NCBI GenBank assembly: GCA_001769535.1 | Contig: MEOH01000022.1 | Location: 124,001-188,000, forward strand | Source: Bacteroidetes bacterium GWF2_38_335 | Lineage (GTDB): Bacteria > Bacteroidota > Bacteroidia > Bacteroidales > GWF2-38-335 | Length of the DNA stretch: 64,000 nucleotides | Direction: 5' to 3' | Part shown: positions 36,737 to 44,075 of the stretch, piece by piece | Numbering within the stretch: position 1 is the first letter of the stretch | Layout of the letters: the number at the start of each line of letters is the position of its first letter | Made by a program: the position numbers and the translations under genes | The notes under the pieces: generated by a model | The model's input: only the letters and a program-made list of their open reading frames with translations | The model's database searches: none | What the model was told of the DNA's origin: nothing

Positions 36737-36775
36737 AACTGTTAAAATAAACGTATTTAGAAAGGTAAGAAACTG

Positions 36776-37582
36776 TTAGTCGAATGGAATAATCAGTCCG
36801 AAAGAGAACGGATAGAGTTCGGGGCCTTTGTTTTCTTCAAAAAGCGGAGTTACATCATAATGCGCGTAGAGCATGAATTCGTCTGTTCCAACTCTGGCAG
36901 TAAATCCGTAAAAGTAAGGTGAAAGGTTGTAATCGTCGGTCATTTTAATTTTCTCTTTGCCATTGTCATCTCTCATTTTCAGTTTTGTGAAAGTGTGGAT
37001 TCTTACTCCGCCTTCAACACCGGCAGCAAAAATCAAATGATGGTTATCTTTTTTAAGTGGAATATGAAAATTGATCATCAGGGGCATTACCACAGAATAG
37101 CTGGCCAGCTTGTTTTTCTTGTAGTTGTTGACCATGTCGTAGGAGTATTGCAGGGAGTCGCCCGGACTAAGATAAGTTGGTTGCAGGATGGTGTTGTTGT
37201 TGAAGCGGTAATTGTTCATCCTGAGTCCGAGTCCGGAATTCAGTCCAACAAAGTCTTTTACAATTCCCAAATCAAAATTAAAAAGATTAAGGCTTACTTC
37301 CCATGATTTGCCTACATTGAGTTCCATGAATTCGGCATCAGATGGAAGTGTTGTTTCAAAATCGGATGCAAAATAGCTGTTGATACCGAGTCCGATTGAC
37401 GACCAATGTGAATAAAAATCCCGTTCTCTTTTTATCTCAAGGGTATCCTGTGTTTCGTCATCAACAATAATGATATTTTTTTTCCCGAGGCGGAATGTTG
37501 TTGTATCTGTTTCTTCCTCATTCTGTGCAATCATCCAGGAAGAAATTAAAAGCATTGCGAACAGTAGTGTTATTGTTTTCAT
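36776..37582 (-). CDS. outer-membrane beta-barrel protein, probable ECF-sigma target
   Basis: 268 aa. Signal peptide MKTITLLFAMLLISSWMIAQ. Then a short acidic linker (NEEETDTTTFRLGKKNIIIVDD) and a ~200-residue beta-barrel pattern (WEVSLNLFNFDLGIV, ENKGPELYPFSFGLIIPFD at the end), like the outer-membrane beta-barrel family found beside ECF sigma genes in Bacteroidota. Its promoter matches the sigma gene's own promoter over ~27 bp. Likely an envelope-stress output or sensor barrel. Confidence 0.85.
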   Translation of the reverse strand: MKTITLLFAMLLISSWMIAQNEEETDTTTFRLGKKNIIIVDDETQDTLEIKRERDFYSHWSSIGLGINSYFASDFETTLPSDAEFMELNVGKSWEVSLNLFNFDLGIVKDFVGLNSGLGLRMNNYRFNNNTILQPTYLSPGDSLQYSYDMVNNYKKNKLASYSVVMPLMINFHIPLKKDNHHLIFAAGVEGGVRIHTFTKLKMRDDNGKEKIKMTDDYNLSPYFYGFTARVGTDEFMLYAHYDVTPLFEENKGPELYPFSFGLIIPFD

Positions 37583-37625
37583 TTTATTTATTGTTTTTTA
37601 TTAATTTTTGTTGTTTTGACTGTAT

Positions 37626-37652
37626 GACGCCCGGGGGTATAAATTTGTTACA
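37626..37652 (-). promoter_or_regulatory. ECF-type promoter of the barrel gene
   Basis: Minus strand TGTAAC (37652-37647), 17-bp spacer ending CCCCCGGG, then CGTC (37629-37626), 44 bp before the ATG. The spacer is also conserved with the promoter at 39300-39274. Confidence 0.7.
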
Positions 37653-37662
37653 GCAGAGACGC

Positions 37663-37690
37663 AAAAAACCCCGGCATTTATGCCGGGGTT
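37663..37690 (-). terminator. terminator of the sigma/anti-sigma operon
   Basis: Perfect 10-bp stem AACCCCGGCA (37667-37676) / TGCCGGGGTT (37681-37690) with T-run on the minus strand, 28 bp after the stop at 37718. It separates this operon from the barrel gene's own promoter. Confidence 0.9.
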
Positions 37691-37717
37691 ATTGAATATC
37701 AGCTTTTTAATATTATA

Positions 37718-38761
37718 CTAATTTGATTTATAGGCAAACAAACGGGTATTGATTTCGACCTTTTTCACCGAACCATCTTCATTATATTCATTGTCGATGA
37801 CTTTCTTGCCCCCTGCCAGTCCGGATACAGTATTCACCCCGGTTTCAATTGTTTTCCAGAGACTGAATTTTTTTGAACGGCCGGTTTTATTTTCGGCAAT
37901 CAGGTCTTTGTTTTCATTGCGAAGGTCAGTTACACTGTCATTTTTGACTATTTCGGGGATAATTTTTTCTTCGGCTATATTATTGTTTTCGGGCAAAACA
38001 ATTCTAAAGGTGTCTTTTTTGATTTTTTCCTCGGCAAAATGAGGAACGATGAGGTCTGAAGAATCGTTGACCGGATTATTATCAATATAGACCTTCTTTT
38101 TATTTACCCTGAAAATATTGTTGTTTGTTTTTTCGGCAAATTGTTCTTTAACCTGAGGGACAGCGTTTCCGTTATTTTTAATAATTATTTCGGGCAAGGT
38201 AATTTCATGAGCGCCCGAAATACTTTTTGCCGTATTTGTTTCATTGTTGATAAAGGCGGGGATCACCGATGTGATCATGAAAATCAGTACCGCTGCAGCT
38301 ACTGCAACAGATAAATAGACTGCCGGTTTTCTGAAATCAAACAAAACTGTTTTTCTTTGTTTAAGTTTTGACTTGTCTTTGTAAACAATAGAAAAATCGG
38401 GTTTTAACCGAACCGCAGCAAACAATTCAAAGTCCTTATTATATTGAGGATTTTTTTTAAGGAACAGTTCTGTTTTCTGTTTTTGAATTTGATTCAGGTC
38501 GTTTTCGTGGTAAGCAACAGCAAAGTCATTAAAATTTGATGAAGAAATTTCAGCAGTAAAGTCAAATTTTTTCAGGTTTTGTTTGCCGGTAAATTCAACG
38601 GTCGGAATTTCCAAGTCAAGATTTCTGAGGTCATTGAGCTCCTGCTCCAGGTCAGGATTTTCAACAAGAAAAGCCATGAGCACTGCTATTTGCAGTTCAT
38701 TCAGGTTACCATCGAGGTAATCCATAAAGTACAACTCATAATTTTTTCTGTTGATATCCAT
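37718..38761 (-). CDS. putative anti-sigma factor (single-pass membrane protein)
   Basis: 347 aa from the ATG at 38761; a TTG three codons upstream overlaps the sigma stop. The cytoplasmic N-terminal ~140 residues (MDINRKNYELYFMDYLDGNL, helical, acidic) fit a sigma-binding region. There is one membrane segment near 145-170 (VYLSVAVAAAVLIFMITSVI). The ~170-residue periplasmic tail is low-complexity and charged. It lies 5 bp after the sigma gene. No zinc-finger HxxxCxxC is present, so it is not the ZAS class. The anti-sigma role follows from position and topology. Confidence 0.7.
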   Translation of the reverse strand: MDINRKNYELYFMDYLDGNLNELQIAVLMAFLVENPDLEQELNDLRNLDLEIPTVEFTGKQNLKKFDFTAEISSSNFNDFAVAYHENDLNQIQKQKTELFLKKNPQYNKDFELFAAVRLKPDFSIVYKDKSKLKQRKTVLFDFRKPAVYLSVAVAAAVLIFMITSVIPAFINNETNTAKSISGAHEITLPEIIIKNNGNAVPQVKEQFAEKTNNNIFRVNKKKVYIDNNPVNDSSDLIVPHFAEEKIKKDTFRIVLPENNNIAEEKIIPEIVKNDSVTDLRNENKDLIAENKTGRSKKFSLWKTIETGVNTVSGLAGGKKVIDNEYNEDGSVKKVEINTRLFAYKSN

Positions 38762-38766
38762 TTTTT

Positions 38767-39252
38767 TCAAATTACCATGTCCATACTTCCGATATATTCT
38801 TTCAGGAACACCCTGGCCCTGTAGATATATACCTTTACCTGAGATTCATTTAATCCGGTTATTTCAGCAATTTCTTCGTATGAGTAACCTTCATAATCGC
38901 GCAACATCAAAACAGATTTTTGTGATTCGGGAAGCTTTTCGATGGCTTTTCCGAGGATTTCACCGAGATCTGAATATTGTGAATAATCTGAATGTTCAGA
39001 AATATCTGCTTTTTCATATTCACTTCTGCGTTTTTCTTTTCTGGTGAGGTCAATCATGGTATGATACGCTGCAGTGAAAATGTAAGACTTAACTTTAGCA
39101 AAATCCACATTTTCAACATTCATCCACAATTTCTCATAAGTATCCTGTACAATATCGCGGGCCTTCTCAGTGTCCCTGATATTCTTCAGGATAAATCTGT
39201 AAACATTATCCGAATATAAATCAACGCTTTTGTTATATTCTTCGATACCCAT
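38767..39252 (-). CDS. ECF sigma-70 family RNA polymerase sigma factor
   Basis: 161 aa. Sigma region 2: RFILKNIRDTEKARDIVQDT, then YEKLWMNV and KVKSYIFTAAYHTMIDLTRK. Sigma region 4: LPESQKSVLMLRDYEGYSYE, then EIAEITGLNESQVKVYIYRA. No FecI-like neighbour (no FecR or SusC/D), so it is a stress/envelope-type ECF rather than a carbohydrate-uptake one. Preceded by a promoter that matches the barrel gene's, indicating autoregulation. Confidence 0.93.
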   Translation of the reverse strand: MGIEEYNKSVDLYSDNVYRFILKNIRDTEKARDIVQDTYEKLWMNVENVDFAKVKSYIFTAAYHTMIDLTRKEKRRSEYEKADISEHSDYSQYSDLGEILGKAIEKLPESQKSVLMLRDYEGYSYEEIAEITGLNESQVKVYIYRARVFLKEYIGSMDMVI

Positions 39253-39273
39253 TCAACCGAATTTTGAACTTAT

Positions 39274-39300
39274 GACGCCCGGGGTGTATATTTTGTTACA
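39274..39300 (-). promoter_or_regulatory. autoregulatory ECF-type promoter of the sigma gene
   Basis: Minus strand TGTAAC (39300-39295), 17-bp spacer ending ACCCCGGG, CGTC (39277-39274), followed by AT as in the barrel promoter. 22 bp before the start codon. Confidence 0.7.
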
Positions 39301-39513
39301 GGCAAAAAAAATATTTTTTCAAAATTACAAATTTTTTTAGACCGGAGTACGATAACTTAGGCACGGAGTAATCCTTCATCAAGAAATTAACAAGTGTCAT
39401 TCTCAAAAAAATACGCAGTGTTAATATAATTTTTCAATCGTCAAAATACCTGCCAAAAGCGACATTTGGAACATATTCGGAACAAAATACGTTTAAGGGT
39501 TATATTAAACAAT

Positions 39514-39543
39514 TTGGTATAATAGTATAAAGTATTATATTTA
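39514..39543 (+). promoter_or_regulatory. promoter of the SiaB-like gene
   Basis: TTG (39514-39516), 19-bp spacer, TATATTTA (39536-39543), then 32 bp to the ATG. Matches the Bacteroidota -33/-7 consensus except the last G. Confidence 0.6.
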
Positions 39544-39575
39544 TAAGTTTTTTAAGGAATAATATACCTGAAGAT

Positions 39576-40691
39576 ATGGAAAACAGCCCTCTGACATTTG
39601 CCCTGGAACTGTTTAAAGCAATGCAGAAAGATAACCTTGGATATATTTACAGGGGTAAATTCACGCAGGAAATTACCGACAGCATTCTTTCATTGACAGA
39701 GCATAATCTTGATAAGGAAGAAGAATCGCCCAAAATCAAAAAAAGGGTATATTCCATTATGGTTGAATGTCTTCAGAATATTACCCGCCATCAGGATGAT
39801 ACCAAGGAAGATTCAGTAGAAAGTTATGGCGTTTTTGTAATACAGAAAGAACTGGAAAATTATTATATCACATCAGGAAACCTTGTTGGAAACGAAACCA
39901 TCCCTATTATCTCAAAACTGATTGAAAAAATCAACAGTCTCGAAAAAGATGAACTGAAGGATTACTATAAAGAGGTTTTATCTACCGGTGAACTTTCGAA
40001 CAAGGGTGGGGCAGGACTCGGATTGATTGATATGGCCAGAAAATCCGGCAACAAACTATCCTATGAATTCAGACCTGTTTCTGACAAGTATTCATATTTT
40101 TACCTGCACACAGTTCCTTCTCTTTCTATCGACGATGCAGCTATTGATCCCGGAAAGGAATCGCTTCACAACATTATAAATATCCACCAAATCCTTAACA
40201 ACAAAAATGTATTGCTAATTTTTAACGGGATATTTAATCAGAACAACCTGTTGAACCTGCTTTCGACCATTGAACATCAGATGGCCGGACCAACGGGAAC
40301 CAAAAAGAAGGTTTTTTACATTATTGTTGAAATGCTTCAGAATATTGTAAAACACGGTTACAGCAACAACAATCCAAATGGAAACCCCGGAATTTTCCTG
40401 ATTAGCGAGGAAGAAGGGGATTATTTCCTGACCACCGGTAACTATATTGAGACCTCGTCCGTAGAAAAGCTGGAAAAGAAGCTGGATAAGGTTAATAATT
40501 TAAGCCCGGATGAATTGGATAATTATTACAACCAGAGTTTGTTTAATTTTGAAATTAACGATAATAAAAAATCCGGATTAGGAATTATTGATCTGAGAAT
40601 AAAAAGTGATAACAAAATGTTGTTTGAGTTCCATAAACTTGATAAACAAATTTCATTTTTTGTTCTGCAAACTAAAGCTCAAACAATTTGA
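39576..40691 (+). CDS. tandem SiaB-type (DUF6272) protein kinase
   Basis: 371 aa made of two homologous SiaB-like (histidine-kinase-fold) domains, ~1-190 and ~200-371. Matching motif pairs: KKRVYSIMVECLQNITRH / KKKVFYIIVEMLQNIVKH (N-box), GVFVIQKELENYYITSGN / GIFLISEEEGDYFLTTGN, and GGAGLGLIDMARKSGNKL / KKSGLGIIDLRIKSDNKM (G-box). In Pseudomonas, SiaB phosphorylates SiaC on Thr to control biofilm signalling. Known SiaB proteins are single-domain, so this duplicated form is unusual. The DUF1987/SiaC gene follows immediately. Confidence 0.85.
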   Translation: MENSPLTFALELFKAMQKDNLGYIYRGKFTQEITDSILSLTEHNLDKEEESPKIKKRVYSIMVECLQNITRHQDDTKEDSVESYGVFVIQKELENYYITSGNLVGNETIPIISKLIEKINSLEKDELKDYYKEVLSTGELSNKGGAGLGLIDMARKSGNKLSYEFRPVSDKYSYFYLHTVPSLSIDDAAIDPGKESLHNIINIHQILNNKNVLLIFNGIFNQNNLLNLLSTIEHQMAGPTGTKKKVFYIIVEMLQNIVKHGYSNNNPNGNPGIFLISEEEGDYFLTTGNYIETSSVEKLEKKLDKVNNLSPDELDNYYNQSLFNFEINDNKKSGLGIIDLRIKSDNKMLFEFHKLDKQISFFVLQTKAQTI

Positions 40692-40693
40692 TT

Positions 40694-41065
40694 ATGGATG
40701 CGTTAATTCTTGCAGCTACTGACGATACACCTGGAATTATTTTTGATCCTCAGTCAGATAATTTTGAAATTAACCACAGGTCATTGCCCGAAAATGCCAT
40801 TGATTTTTACAATCCAATTTTCGAATGGATCAACAATTATTTTTCTTCCACTCCCGGTAAATTCGCACTTAACGTTAAACTCGAATATTTCAATACTGCC
40901 TCTGCCAAGCAAATTGCCAAACTTCTGCTTTTACTGGAAAAATTTAATGCCAGAACCAAAGTGATAGTTAACTGGTATTACAAACCCGAGGATAAGGATA
41001 TGCTTGCATCCGGAATCAGGTTTTCAAAATTGATTCCCATTGAATTTAACTTTATCGAGTTTTAA
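40694..41065 (+). CDS. SiaC-family (DUF1987) phosphoprotein
   Basis: 123 aa from the ATG 2 bp after the kinase stop; an in-frame TTG two codons upstream is unlikely to be used. DUF1987 throughout: TPGIIFDPQSDNFEINHRSL, PIFEWINNYF and the phosphosite region LEYFNTASAKQIAKLLLLLE, where the Thr/Ser after FN corresponds to the SiaC site phosphorylated by SiaB. A SiaB-type kinase, this target and an SpoIIE phosphatase elsewhere would make a partner-switch module. Convergent with, and overlapping by 14 bp, aroC. Confidence 0.9.
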   Translation: MDALILAATDDTPGIIFDPQSDNFEINHRSLPENAIDFYNPIFEWINNYFSSTPGKFALNVKLEYFNTASAKQIAKLLLLLEKFNARTKVIVNWYYKPEDKDMLASGIRFSKLIPIEFNFIEF

Positions 41066-42053
41066 GAATTCTTATTATTTTTTGTTCCCTCATCATCAAA
41101 TCAGCCAGTACCATAGCTGTAACCGACTCAATAATTACCGGCATACGCAGTGCAATGCACACATCGTGTCTTCCGCCAACTACCAGTGAATCGGCTTTTC
41201 CTGTTTTCAGATTCAGGGTTTTTTGCTCTTTTTGAATGCTGGAGGTGGGCTTAACGGCTACGTTAAATATTACGCAGTTTCCATTGGTAATACCTCCGTT
41301 GATGCCTCCTGCAAAATTTGTTTTTGTTTTACCCGATTTGTCGGCAATAATATCATTGTGGGCACTGCCCTTCATGGCTGCAGAAGAAAACCCCGAACCA
41401 AATTCAATTCCTTTAATTGCGGGTACCGAAAACACTGCATGGGAAATCAGTGACTCCACCGAATCAAAAAACGGTTCGCCCAATCCGGCCGGAATTCCCT
41501 CTGCTTCGCACCTGATGATGCCTCCGATGGAATCCTCCTCCTTAATGGCTTTTTTTACTGCTTTTTCAATGTTCACATCTCCGCCTGCCTCAGTTAAAAA
41601 AGCATTTACCTTTATCGGCTTAATCATTTTTTTTGCAATTACCCCTGCTGCTATCAACCCAAGAGTCAACCGCCCCGAAAAATGCCCCCCGCCACGGGGA
41701 TCGTTGAACCCTCCATATTTCATAAGGGCTACAAAATCCGAATGTCCGGGCCTGGGAATAATTTTCAGCTTGTCGTAATCGGATGATTTGATGTTTTTAT
41801 TTTCAAATACAATGGCAATGGGTGCACCAGTGCTAAAACCCTCGTAAATGCCACTGAGAATTACCGGATGATCTTCCTCAATACGCGGGGTGGTTCCGGG
41901 CAACCCCGGCTTGCGCCTTTCAATATCCTTAATAAAATCCTTCTCCGAAATTTTTAGTCCGGCAGGACAACCATCAATAACCACTCCAAGCCCTTTGCCG
42001 TGTGATTCCCCAAAAATACTTACCTTGTATAAGGTTCCGAATGTGTTTGCCAT
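41052..42053 (-). CDS. aroC: chorismate synthase
   Basis: 333 aa from the ATG at 42053 (MANTFGTLYKVSIFGESHG, the conserved start); six extra codons upstream are possible. Motifs: GESHGKGLGVVIDGCPAG, RRKPG, GGFNDPRGGGHFSGRLTLG and GGINGGITNG. It makes chorismate from EPSP with reduced FMN. Slightly shorter than the common ~355-aa form, at the C-terminus. Stands alone with its own promoter. Confidence 0.95.
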   Translation of the reverse strand: MANTFGTLYKVSIFGESHGKGLGVVIDGCPAGLKISEKDFIKDIERRKPGLPGTTPRIEEDHPVILSGIYEGFSTGAPIAIVFENKNIKSSDYDKLKIIPRPGHSDFVALMKYGGFNDPRGGGHFSGRLTLGLIAAGVIAKKMIKPIKVNAFLTEAGGDVNIEKAVKKAIKEEDSIGGIIRCEAEGIPAGLGEPFFDSVESLISHAVFSVPAIKGIEFGSGFSSAAMKGSAHNDIIADKSGKTKTNFAGGINGGITNGNCVIFNVAVKPTSSIQKEQKTLNLKTGKADSLVVGGRHDVCIALRMPVIIESVTAMVLADLMMREQKIIRILKTR

Positions 42054-42071
42054 GGTATTATTTTGATTCAA

Positions 42072-42101
42072 TAAAAGTAAACATTCCTGAGATTAAAACA
42101 A
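42072..42101 (-). promoter_or_regulatory. promoter of aroC
   Basis: Minus strand TTG (42101-42099), 19-bp spacer, TACTTTTA (42079-42072), 18 bp before the ATG. One mismatch to TAnnTTTG. Confidence 0.6.
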
Positions 42102-42283
42102 AAAACTTCCTTTGTCAGTGAAATCCTAATTTGCATTGATTATTAAAACTTATATGAATAAAAATGAGTTTGTTTTGGAAAAATATGAACAAATGGATAA
42201 AAAATCACAGGAGGGAAGTTATTTTTTGCATAAACAGCATTAAAACACCTGTTTTCATTGTACAAAATGATACTGAAAAGTTT

Positions 42284-43297
42284 TTAAAGACTATATATAA
42301 TTGAAAAATTCAGGGTCATTTTTCTGTTTACCAGGACAAACCAATAATCCATATAATACTTTACATAGTATGAGACGCTTATTCCAGGTTTGAATTTATT
42401 AAAAGAGTGGTAAAAACTGGCTGTATATAAATTGTTCTCCACCCCGTAAAATCCATTCTTATAATTATTATTTAAAACTGTTTCTCCGTATTCAAAGAAG
42501 ATTTCAGATTTGTCGATTTTTGATTTTAAGCCAATATATAAATTGAAACCGGGCTTTGATTCTATTATCTTGGTATCAGAGTTAAAAAAGATGCACCTTG
42601 AAGTGACAAAACTTAAATAGGGGCTGAAAAATAGTTCAGCACCCGGTTTATTTTCAATGAAAAAACTTGTAATCAAGGCGTCTGAAAATAAAAAATCTTC
42701 AAAAATATAAATACCGTATAAATTAATATTAATCGGATTGATTAAAGAATTAATAATAAGATGACTTTGAATTCCAATGTTTTTACTTTTTAAGAGGAAC
42801 ATTAGGTCAACTCCAAAGTTTGAATTTTTATTTGCTGAATAACTATCGTGATTATACCTATTGGTTTTAAGCATTATTCCTCCTTCAATAAAGGAATTTT
42901 CATCAATATTACTGCGTCCTATCAATGCAAGACCCGCACTAATCCCAGAATAAATATCATTTTGCGGTTCAGAAATTAATGTTACAGGCGGGATTACCAA
43001 AGTCTTATTATTTTTATTATTGAAGTACAAAGGAGTTAACACACATCCAATTTCTATGTTCTTTTTCTTGAGTTTATCAGATGCATACCTCAGTGAAATT
43101 TTGGAAAAGTGATAAATATTCGGGAATAATACTTTGTTTTCAAATTGTGAATCAAAAGAATAACCTAATTTAAAATTTTCCTTTTCTTTTGTTTCCAGTT
43201 TTAATTGCGAAAAAAAACTCTCAGAAAGGTAATTTCCCTGCGGAAATGATTTCATTGAAATCAGTAAAAAGATATAAATCAGAGTTTTTTTAATCAT
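42284..43297 (-). CDS. PorP/SprF-like outer-membrane barrel protein
   Basis: 337 aa. Signal peptide MIKKTLIYIFLLISMKSFPQ; the rest is a beta-barrel pattern ending MTLNFSIIYSL. Length, the GNYLSESFF start, a GISAGLALIGRSN-type strand and repeated NxGVDLMFLLKSKN strands resemble PorP/SprF proteins, which anchor T9SS cargo to the outer membrane. The similarity is weak by eye. More AT-rich codon use than its neighbours. Alone, between aroC and the Rrf2 regulator. Confidence 0.6.
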   Translation of the reverse strand: MIKKTLIYIFLLISMKSFPQGNYLSESFFSQLKLETKEKENFKLGYSFDSQFENKVLFPNIYHFSKISLRYASDKLKKKNIEIGCVLTPLYFNNKNNKTLVIPPVTLISEPQNDIYSGISAGLALIGRSNIDENSFIEGGIMLKTNRYNHDSYSANKNSNFGVDLMFLLKSKNIGIQSHLIINSLINPININLYGIYIFEDFLFSDALITSFFIENKPGAELFFSPYLSFVTSRCIFFNSDTKIIESKPGFNLYIGLKSKIDKSEIFFEYGETVLNNNYKNGFYGVENNLYTASFYHSFNKFKPGISVSYYVKYYMDYWFVLVNRKMTLNFSIIYSL

Positions 43298-43600
43298 TTG
43301 TAAAAGTCTGAATTGAACTGATCAATTTATTGTTATTATCGTTCTAATAAAAAATTAAGATATAGAGCAAAATTAAGAAAATTCAGCAAAAAAAAAGGAA
43401 ATCAGTTATTATGCTTTAAACGTAGTCGTGAGATTTGATTTCTTTTATTAAAAGAAATTGATCAGGACAAATCATTGCAATAATTAATTCAGATAATTGC
43501 TTTCTTAAAATAAGTAACCTTGCTGAAAATTAAATTCCAAACTCATTTTTATTTGATAACAAATAATTAAAATGTATATTTACCGAATAAACAGTTTTTT
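43298..43600. other. divergent AT-rich intergenic region (303 bp)
   Basis: Contains the Rrf2 promoter (43553-43582) and presumably the promoter of the 43297 gene. No gene or repeat. Confidence 0.7.
43553..43582 (+). promoter_or_regulatory. promoter of the Rrf2 gene
   Basis: TTG (43553-43555), 19-bp spacer, TATATTTA (43575-43582), 18 bp before the ATG. Same -7 box as the SiaB-like gene. Confidence 0.6.
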
Positions 43601-44041
43601 ATGCTTTCAAATACATGTAAATATGCAATACGCTCTGTGTTATATATTGCATTGCATTCTAAGAATAATGAAAAAATTGGTATTAAACCCATTTCTGAAG
43701 GACTGAACATTCCTTCTCCGTTTCTGGGAAAAATCCTTCAGGTATTATCCAAGAAAAAAATCCTCAACTCCTCAAAAGGTCCGCATGGCGGATTTTCTCT
43801 GAGGAAAGATGTTGACGATATTTGTATGATTGAAATTGTTGAGGCTATTGACGGACTTGATTTTTTCAACTCCTGCATCATCGGACTTAACAGCTGCACT
43901 GAAAACCCAAACGAAGCACCTTGCCCCCTTCATAATAAATACGGTGCCATCAGGGATCAGGTTTTCGAACTGTTTAAAACCGAAACCATTGGCGGTATGG
44001 TTGAGAAAATCAAGGAATCAAAGGGAAAAATTCATTTGTAA
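43601..44041 (+). CDS. Rrf2-family Fe-S transcriptional regulator
   Basis: 146 aa. Winged-helix N-terminus (TCKYAIRSVLYIALHS, then PSPFLGKILQVLSKKKILNS and SSKGPHGGFSLRKD). The three cluster cysteines are present: CIIGLNSC, then C in EAPCPLHNKYG. It probably senses Fe-S status, NO or redox and represses nearby or distant genes. It is not next to isc/suf genes, so its targets are unknown; it may repress itself. Confidence 0.93.
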   Translation: MLSNTCKYAIRSVLYIALHSKNNEKIGIKPISEGLNIPSPFLGKILQVLSKKKILNSSKGPHGGFSLRKDVDDICMIEIVEAIDGLDFFNSCIIGLNSCTENPNEAPCPLHNKYGAIRDQVFELFKTETIGGMVEKIKESKGKIHL

Positions 44042-44075
44042 TCCCCAAATTCTCTTTCAATTTTTTGTAGCCTTC

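Larger units (their letters stand above)
36311..36775. other. intergenic region with duplicated terminators and repeat element
   Basis: Order: promoter of the T9SS gene, terminator 1, palindromic element copy C, a 5' fragment of the same element, an AT-rich stretch, terminator 2. Listed separately. No gene. Confidence 0.8.
39253..39575. other. divergent intergenic region between sigma and SiaB-like genes (323 bp)
   Basis: Holds the ECF promoter (39274-39300, minus) and a TTG-N19-TATATTTA promoter (39514-39543, plus). The AT-rich middle shows no gene or repeat. Confidence 0.75.
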
